From Stentor coeruleus (taxonomy: Eukaryota; Ciliophora; Heterotrichea; Heterotrichida; Stentoridae): a stretch of 21,182 bases of DNA. Shown here piece after piece: positions 16,222 through 21,182 of this stretch. Each line of letters opens with the position of its first letter. Position 1 is the first letter of the stretch. The notes below the pieces were generated by a model. It saw nothing but the letters and a program-made list of their open reading frames with translations, was not told where the DNA came from and made no database searches. Position numbers and translations under genes: made by a program. The stretch is taken from the NCBI GenBank assembly GCA_001970955.1, contig MPUH01001200.1:1-21182 (forward strand), in the 5' to 3' direction.

Positions 16222-18462
16222 ATGGACCCAAGCTATTTGAAATATCTTAGCACCATGGGAATAAACCCTTCCCAATATATAGAAATGCAAGCTAATTACC
16301 TCAGACTTTTAGCTAACTGTTATAATTCTAACACAAAAGATCCCCCAAACGATAAAAACCAAAACTCATTAAGTTATGCAGAAAGTCCAATACCAAGACA
16401 AGAAAGCGTATATATAAAAGAAGATTATTCAATAGTCAAAGATGAAAAACCTCAAAAACCATATGAAAAAGAAGACAAAAGTTATTACAAAAATGACAAA
16501 AGTAAAATTATTGAAGAAAAACTCCCACAAGCTGAAGATGATGATATAGAAAATTATGAAGGAGAACAAGATAATTGGCAGTCAAAAAAACCGATATGTA
16601 CTCATGATGAAGTACCAGTGAGATCTTTACCTGTGCCTTTTGAGAAAATGTTGGAAGAAGAGATGAAGAAATCTTTAGAGTATGAGTCAAGTATGAATGA
16701 GTCGAAGTCTAAACACACGTTTTTGAAAAGAAAAAGTCAGATGATTATACCGAAAAAAGAAAATAAGGTTGTTGTTAAAAGGGAAGATAGTAATGAAAAA
16801 GATAGTTCAAGCTTGGAAGGGACAGGAAAACAGCAGAAAATGCAGGAGATTAGGGGTAAGGATTTGGTTGAAGAGGAAAATTTTGTGGAAGATAAACCTA
16901 TTAGGCAAAAAAAACTTCATGTTAGAATCGCCCCAAGTTTCGAGCCTTCACAGAGTATATCTGAATCCCCAAAACCTAAACAAACTTATCTTAAACGAGG
17001 CCAAGGAAAACTTTGTGTTCAAGCTCGGTCAGCAACATCATTAGGTCCATCAAAACGTAGAAACCACAAACGAAATCTATCAAAAGATTCTGATAGCCTA
17101 GTCCTCGAAAACTCCCAAGAAAGTATTTCTGAAGAAAAGCCTAAAATCGAAATTCCACAAATAAACAAAGATAAAAACAAAAACTATTTAAAATACAAAA
17201 AACTAGCTAAAGAACTTGAAGATAAGAAAAACAAGCTTGAAAAAGATGCTTTAGACTTTTACAAAATGCGTGAAAGTGAAGTTAAAAGTTTAGAAATGTG
17301 GAAAGCTGATGAGATGAAAAGAATTAATGAGGAAAAAAAGAAATATGAAAGATTAAATAATGAAAATCATATTGAAGTTTTTGAAGTTGAGAAACTAAGA
17401 AAAGAAGTAGCTAATTTAAAAAGTACTCTAGTCAAAAATGAAGAGAAATATCAGAATGCGATTGAAAATTTGAAGATAGTTATTGAAAATCTTAGTACGA
17501 GAAACAAGGAACTTGAGGGTATTTTGGCTGAAAAAAAACCTTTTAATGAAATTGCAGAAGAACATGCAGTGATGAAAGTTATGCAATTCAATGCACAGCC
17601 TAAAAGGCCTGGAACAATAAAATCCTCTCCAACCAAAGCTATCAAAGAAGACCCCCCAAAGTTCAGAAAGCCAGAAATCCCAAAAGATTCCCCTTTTTCT
17701 GCAAAACCAATCGACAAAAAGCCAGAAATCCCAAAAGATTCCCCTTTTTCTGTAAAGCCAATCGACAAAAAGTTTGATATTCCCAAAGACTCCTCACCTT
17801 ACACTTTAAAATCAGATAAAAAACCTGAAATCCCCAAAGACTCCTCCCCTTTTTCATTAAAACCAGACCGAAAACCTATCGACAACAAACCAAACCTTTC
17901 AAAAAAAATCCCAATAATGCCTATAAATGAAGTAAAACTCGAAGAACCAAAATTACAAGGTTTCCAAGAAATTATAGAAGAAAACAAAGTTCAAAAAATC
18001 TTTGAAGATGGAAGAAGAGAGATATCTTTTAGTAATGGAGTAAAAAAAGAGATTTTCCCTGATGGGTTTATTATTGTGCATTTTAATAATAAAGATAAAA
18101 AAGAAACTTATCCAGATGGGAAAATTATATATCATTTCTTTGAGAATAAAACAGTTCAGACTACGTTTCCTGATGGAATGCAGTTGTTTCAATTTGCAAA
18201 TGGGCAGACTGAGAAACATTTTTCTGATGGAACTAAAGAGATTAAATTTCCTGATGGGACGATAAAATGCATATTTAATGATGGGGAAGAAGAGAGTATT
18301 TTTCCTGATGGGACTATACAGAAAATAGAGACAAATGGGATAAAACATATTGAGTTTGTTAATGGGATGAAAGATACAATTTATCCTGATGGAAGCAAAA
18401 TGCGCCAATACCCTGATGGGAAGATTAAAAGAACAGGGCCGGATGGTAAAATTATTGAATAG
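16222..18462 (+). CDS. SAS4: SAS-4/CPAP basal-body assembly protein with TCP10 C-terminal domain (746 aa)
   Basis: SAS-4/CPAP controls centriole and basal-body microtubule growth and binds STIL/Ana2-type partners through its C-terminal G-box. Seen: PVPFEKMLEEEMK (137-149), a CPAP-like acidic helix. TFLKRKSQ (166-173) and TYLKRGQGKL (255-264) resemble the CPAP microtubule-binding motif. A long coiled coil runs about 320-440. Four tandem 17-residue PEIPKDSPFS-type repeats lie at 483-551. A TCP10/G-box domain covers about 590-746, in which an aromatic-x-[DN]-G unit (FPDG, YPDG, FEDG) recurs every nine residues from 594 to 739. That domain is diagnostic of SAS-4/CPAP. The N-terminus lacks an obvious tubulin-binding PN2-3 segment. 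Stop TAG. No intron needed. Confidence 0.92.
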   Translation: MDPSYLKYLSTMGINPSQYIEMQANYLRLLANCYNSNTKDPPNDKNQNSLSYAESPIPRQESVYIKEDYSIVKDEKPQKPYEKEDKSYYKNDKSKIIEEKLPQAEDDDIENYEGEQDNWQSKKPICTHDEVPVRSLPVPFEKMLEEEMKKSLEYESSMNESKSKHTFLKRKSQMIIPKKENKVVVKREDSNEKDSSSLEGTGKQQKMQEIRGKDLVEEENFVEDKPIRQKKLHVRIAPSFEPSQSISESPKPKQTYLKRGQGKLCVQARSATSLGPSKRRNHKRNLSKDSDSLVLENSQESISEEKPKIEIPQINKDKNKNYLKYKKLAKELEDKKNKLEKDALDFYKMRESEVKSLEMWKADEMKRINEEKKKYERLNNENHIEVFEVEKLRKEVANLKSTLVKNEEKYQNAIENLKIVIENLSTRNKELEGILAEKKPFNEIAEEHAVMKVMQFNAQPKRPGTIKSSPTKAIKEDPPKFRKPEIPKDSPFSAKPIDKKPEIPKDSPFSVKPIDKKFDIPKDSSPYTLKSDKKPEIPKDSSPFSLKPDRKPIDNKPNLSKKIPIMPINEVKLEEPKLQGFQEIIEENKVQKIFEDGRREISFSNGVKKEIFPDGFIIVHFNNKDKKETYPDGKIIYHFFENKTVQTTFPDGMQLFQFANGQTEKHFSDGTKEIKFPDGTIKCIFNDGEEESIFPDGTIQKIETNGIKHIEFVNGMKDTIYPDGSKMRQYPDGKIKRTGPDGKIIE
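17666..17874 (+). repeat. 51-bp tandem repeats coding for 17-residue units in SAS-4
   Basis: Four consecutive units encode [KPEIPKDSPFSxKPIDK]-like segments. The first two are nearly identical in DNA, the later two diverged and expanded to SSP. Each unit carries a Ser-Pro, a possible CDK or CDC14 substrate site. Confidence 0.85.
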
Positions 18463-19063
18463 CTTTTTAATATATACCTTAAGATATGGGTTAATAATGA
18501 TTTTACTAAAATAGTTATAGTTTATGGTTTTTTAGTGGAAAGATTTTTATGCTGATGATTATTTATGTGTTTATAATAGATTTTAGTTTTGGTCATTAAA
18601 TAAGTTAGTTAATGAGGCTTAAAATTACAGTATTAAGTCTATATAATAATCCATAAATAAAAATATTATTCCTGTAAGCCTAACTTTTACTCACACAATC
18701 TCAATTCAATATAATTTGATTATCTACCTAAATCCTATTCTAACTATCTTAAAACCATATAAAACCACAACCAAAAAACTTTAATTCAAAACTTCCTTAT
18801 CTTCTAAATCCTTCTTATCTCATCATAACCAAAAAAACTATCTGAACCTAAAAATTATATACAATCCTATATGAAGTCATATCATTTTTACTCAAAGTCT
18901 TCCCACTAAACACTATCTGTTTAATGAGAATTTAGTTTAAAAGGTTTTATTTTGTATATAAAAGTAATACACCTTTTAAATAGTGTTTAAAAAAAGCCAA
19001 TATTTAGTCATTTGCATTTATTCTTAAAATATTTATGTTAGCCCATATTAAGCTTTAAACTTA
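18463..19063. other. Intergenic region with nested inverted repeats
   Basis: The spacer after SAS-4 starts G-rich and turns C-rich near 18660. It contains perfect inverted repeats at 18936-18945/18971-18980 and 18908-18915/18981-18988. No coding frame was seen. Confidence 0.55.
18908..18988. repeat. Nested inverted repeats able to form a stem-loop
   Basis: TTTAAAAGGT (18936-18945) pairs with ACCTTTTAAA (18971-18980) over a 25-nt loop. AAACACTA (18908-18915) pairs with TAGTGTTT (18981-18988), directly after the inner right arm. The two right arms are contiguous, while the left arms are 20 nt apart. It lies 75 bp before the start of the small acylated-protein gene. Confidence 0.6.
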
Positions 19064-19081
19064 ATGTCCAGAGATAAATAT

Positions 19082-19267
19082 ATGGGTAGCTGCGTATGTT
19101 GTAAATCAAAGCTAAAAACTATAATTCCAGATTCAGATCAGCCAAGTTTGAATACACTCCAGAAAAACAAACTTAAAATCAAGGTGTTTGCAAATAAAGT
19201 AGAAAATGCACCTAAGTTAAAGCTTGAATCTAACAATTTATATGCTAAACGTAAGCCTAAAATCTAA
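19082..19267 (+). CDS. Small putatively myristoylated/palmitoylated protein (61 aa)
   Basis: I do not recognise this protein. An upstream ATG at 19064 would add six residues (MSRDKY), but the ATG at 19082 gives MGSCVCCKSK. That is a classic N-myristoylation site (Gly2, small residue at 3, Lys after position 7) with three cysteines (4, 6 and 7) suitable for palmitoylation. I therefore chose the inner start. The rest is hydrophilic and basic (24 K/R-rich residues toward the C-terminus, ending KRKPKI), with no membrane helix or fold I can name. A role as a membrane-tethered adaptor is inference. Support for a real gene is modest: the frame is short, but codon use and the acylation motif favour it. 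Confidence 0.5.
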   Translation: MGSCVCCKSKLKTIIPDSDQPSLNTLQKNKLKIKVFANKVENAPKLKLESNNLYAKRKPKI

Positions 19268-20299
19268 TTTTAATCAATTTTCTGTTTGAGAAGTAAGGGT
19301 TGCTGATTTTAGTGTTATGTAATTTTTATAACATAGTTTTTGTTTATGTATTATAAGTTATTGTTTGGCTTAATCTTGATTTAGCATATTTACTTAGTAT
19401 AAGGTTTTTAGTTTTTTATATAAGGTGATTTAAGGTTTTATAAAAGAAGAATTGATAGGATGAAGATTGATATATTTTAATGATGTTTTTCTAGAAGGTT
19501 AAGGTTTAGGTATTTCAGTTTTTGTATATATGATATAAATAATTAAAGGTATGGAATATTAGAGGATTTAAGGTTAAAGGATTGATTTAATAGTTTTTGA
19601 AAAGTTTAAGGAATAGTGATTGGTTAAATAAAAGAGAAGAAATAGTTTATTATTTCATAAAGGATTTAGGGAAATGATTATATGTTATACTTAGTTTTTA
19701 TAAAAATTTTTTTTTGGGAATTGATTAGAATTTTTATAATTTTGATGTTGATATGAGGAGTATTGTAATGATTTTAGTAATAATATTTTAATTTTTGGAT
19801 ACTTTTTATGTTGATGTTGTGAAGTTTGTAAAAATAATTTGCGACTTTTTATTGTGAATGCAGTAAATTGAGAGACTGATTTTTTACCAACCTACCATAT
19901 TTGTTCTTCCAAATATACTGTTTCATAAAATACAATATATATTAACCCTAAAACAAAATCCTAGCTTACATTTTCCACTAATTTAAAATTAAAAAACATC
20001 ATCCTTTTCTAGACAATTTTTTCCCCAAAACTCAAACTTAAAAAAATTATCTCAATCATTATAAAAAACCATTCAATATCATAAAAAATAAAAAAAAAGC
20101 ATCTTTCCAAGCCTCTAATCCATATAAACCAAAAAAAATCTAATTTCTTATGATAATTTTACATCAAAAATACTTCATTCCAAATCTAGCATCCTCATAC
20201 AAAACATAAAATTCTAATATTATTTTCTTATAACTTATAAAAATTCTCTAATAAAATCAAATATCATTCCAACATCTAAACTATAATCTTATCTACACT
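19268..20299. other. Convergent intergenic region, 1 kb, no gene seen
   Basis: From 19300 to about 19880 the top strand is G/T/A with few C. From about 19890 to 20299 it is C-rich and G-poor. The switch again sits between two convergent genes. No frame over about 50 codons with plausible coding character, even allowing 15-nt introns, was found. Confidence 0.5.
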
Positions 20300-20860
20300 T
20301 TAAAACTTAATATCTTGCAATGTCCTATTCGTCAACACAATTTTTGATTCTTCTAAAAACTTCATAAGTAATTCAGGGTATGACTCAATTATAATTTGAT
20401 AAGAAACAAGGCCAATATTTCTCATATTATTCTTACAACTATAAAGCACAGAAAAAAAAAGTGCATCATTTCCATGAACTCCAATAATCTTAACAGGTTT
20501 ATCAAATAAATAATTCCCTTTATGATATAAATCACACATAGTTTTTAATAAACTCTCAGAATTTGACTGAGAACTTTCTTCATCTTCATCTTCAATTAAA
20601 TTTATTGTTTTTTTCATAATTGGTTTGATATCTGGTGTTGATTTTATTGGAAGAGGTAAAACAGTTTTTGTAAAATTCTTTATTTTTTCTTGACTTTCTT
20701 CTGGAAGTTTTTCTAATGTTATATAAACTGGTTTTGGAAATGATTTTGTGGTAAGGCAGCAGATGTATTGTTTTAAGTTTTTGTTGTAAGTTATTTTGAG
20801 GAAAGTGTAAAGGTTGTCAGTGATAGGTTTTTCTTTGATGTTAGGGGGTTTGAAATCCAT
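20300..20860 (-). CDS. Putative chromo-shadow-domain (HP1-like) protein (186 aa)
   Basis: Residues about 120-176 read KPVKIIGVHGNDALFFSVLY, then LVSYQIIIESYPELLMKFLE and ESKIVL. This parallels the chromo-shadow pattern: an initial KIIG, a hydrophobic FLMKW-like strand, and a C-terminal helix usually like CPQxVIxFYEExL. Chromo-shadow domains dimerise HP1-type heterochromatin proteins. An acidic serine-rich linker (INLIEDEDEESSQSNSES, 86-103) precedes it. The N-terminal part (15-60) has short strands but no aromatic cage I can identify as a chromodomain, so it may be degenerate or unrelated. The start is the first ATG. The upstream sequence offers no frame for an extra exon. It is the last gene before the telomere. 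The domain call is by eye only. Confidence 0.7.
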   Translation of the reverse strand: MDFKPPNIKEKPITDNLYTFLKITYNKNLKQYICCLTTKSFPKPVYITLEKLPEESQEKIKNFTKTVLPLPIKSTPDIKPIMKKTINLIEDEDEESSQSNSESLLKTMCDLYHKGNYLFDKPVKIIGVHGNDALFFSVLYSCKNNMRNIGLVSYQIIIESYPELLMKFLEESKIVLTNRTLQDIKF

Positions 20861-21135
20861 GAATTATATTTTTAGGGGGTTTTAGTATTTTATGTTATTT
20901 TTAGGGATTTATTATAAGAGTTTTAGTAAAAGATAATTAGCATGATTTTTTATGGGAAGATTAGATTTGATAATGGGTTTTTATTGAAGTAGTTAATAAT
21001 GGATAATTTTTGGTTTTTTAAGAGGATGTTAGAAGATAGTTGGAGTTGAGGTAATTTATAATGAAGGTATTTATTTTGAGATAATTTAGGATATTATAGA
21101 TTGAAGGATGATGTTGATTAATGTGTATATTGATA
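20861..21135. other. Subtelomeric spacer, no gene seen
   Basis: G/T/A-rich and C-poor sequence between the last gene and the telomeric repeats. It must hold the promoter of the chromo-shadow-like gene. No conserved element was recognised. Confidence 0.5.
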
Positions 21136-21182
21136 TAGGGTGTTAGGGTGTTAGAGATAGGGTGTTAGGGTGTTAGAGAGAG
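21136..21182 (+). repeat. Telomeric repeat tract (TGTTAGGG type)
   Basis: The tract contains TGTTAGGG units, the complement of the CCCTAACA telomere reported for heterotrich ciliates, with the G-rich strand running toward the right edge as expected at a chromosome end. It is irregular: a 22-bp unit (21136-21157) with a TTAGAGA variant is repeated exactly at 21158-21179 and followed by GAG. Confidence 0.85.

Noticed and set aside
17451..18408. Minus-strand open frames opposite SAS-4, including a 151-codon one
   Set aside because: They arise as reverse reading of the repetitive PEIPKDS and FPDG coding repeats and have no independent support.
1..21182. tRNA, rRNA or other known RNA genes, transposons or viral genes
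   Set aside because: I saw no cloverleaf with the usual T-arm bases, no rRNA signature, and no transposase, integrase, polymerase or capsid-like frame.

Overview
The window looks like the telomeric end of a macronuclear chromosome from a heterotrich ciliate, most likely Stentor or a close relative. Four things support this. (1) Four genes carry 15-nt GTAA...AG introns. (2) The right edge ends in TGTTAGGG repeats, the strand complement of the CCCTAACA telomere known from heterotrichs. (3) The DNA is very AT-rich with compact single- or two-exon genes. (4) TAA, TAG and TGA all act as stops, which fits the standard code of Stentor better than the UGA-reassigned code of Blepharisma.

Layout, left to right. 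A NEK-like pseudokinase (-) has a stop codon inside a suspect 38-bp duplicated edge. Next is a tail-anchored protein built of 24-residue repeats (-), then a TVP23 Golgi protein (+, one intron), convergent with a VAP/MSP ER contact-site protein (-, one intron, 8-nt first exon). VAP is divergent, across only 56 bp, from a tandem trio of paralogues (+, 4969-8916). I read the trio as inactive otubain/OTU-like proteins, two of which end in an eight-cysteine finger. A long RCC1-repeat protein (+) follows and is broken in the assembly by two scaffold joins. Then come ZNHIT1/SWC6 (-, one intron), CDC14 phosphatase (+, one intron), a SAS-4/CPAP basal-body protein (+), a tiny MGSCVCC putatively lipid-anchored protein (+), and a putative chromo-shadow protein (-) about 275 bp from the telomeric repeats.

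There is no operon logic: each gene stands alone on either strand, and neighbours share no pathway. Loose themes are the cell cycle and basal bodies (CDC14, SAS-4, NEK-like, RCC1-like), chromatin (ZNHIT1, chromo-shadow) and membrane traffic or contact (TVP23, VAP). The three paralogues are the only real local gene family and the best candidate for something undescribed.

Assembly caution. There are five single N characters (6309, 11627, 11825, 15268, 15637), each flanked by a direct duplication of 44-298 bp. These are almost certainly overlapping contig ends joined without merging, not biological repeats. Collapsing two of them restores one 829-codon frame for the RCC1-like gene.
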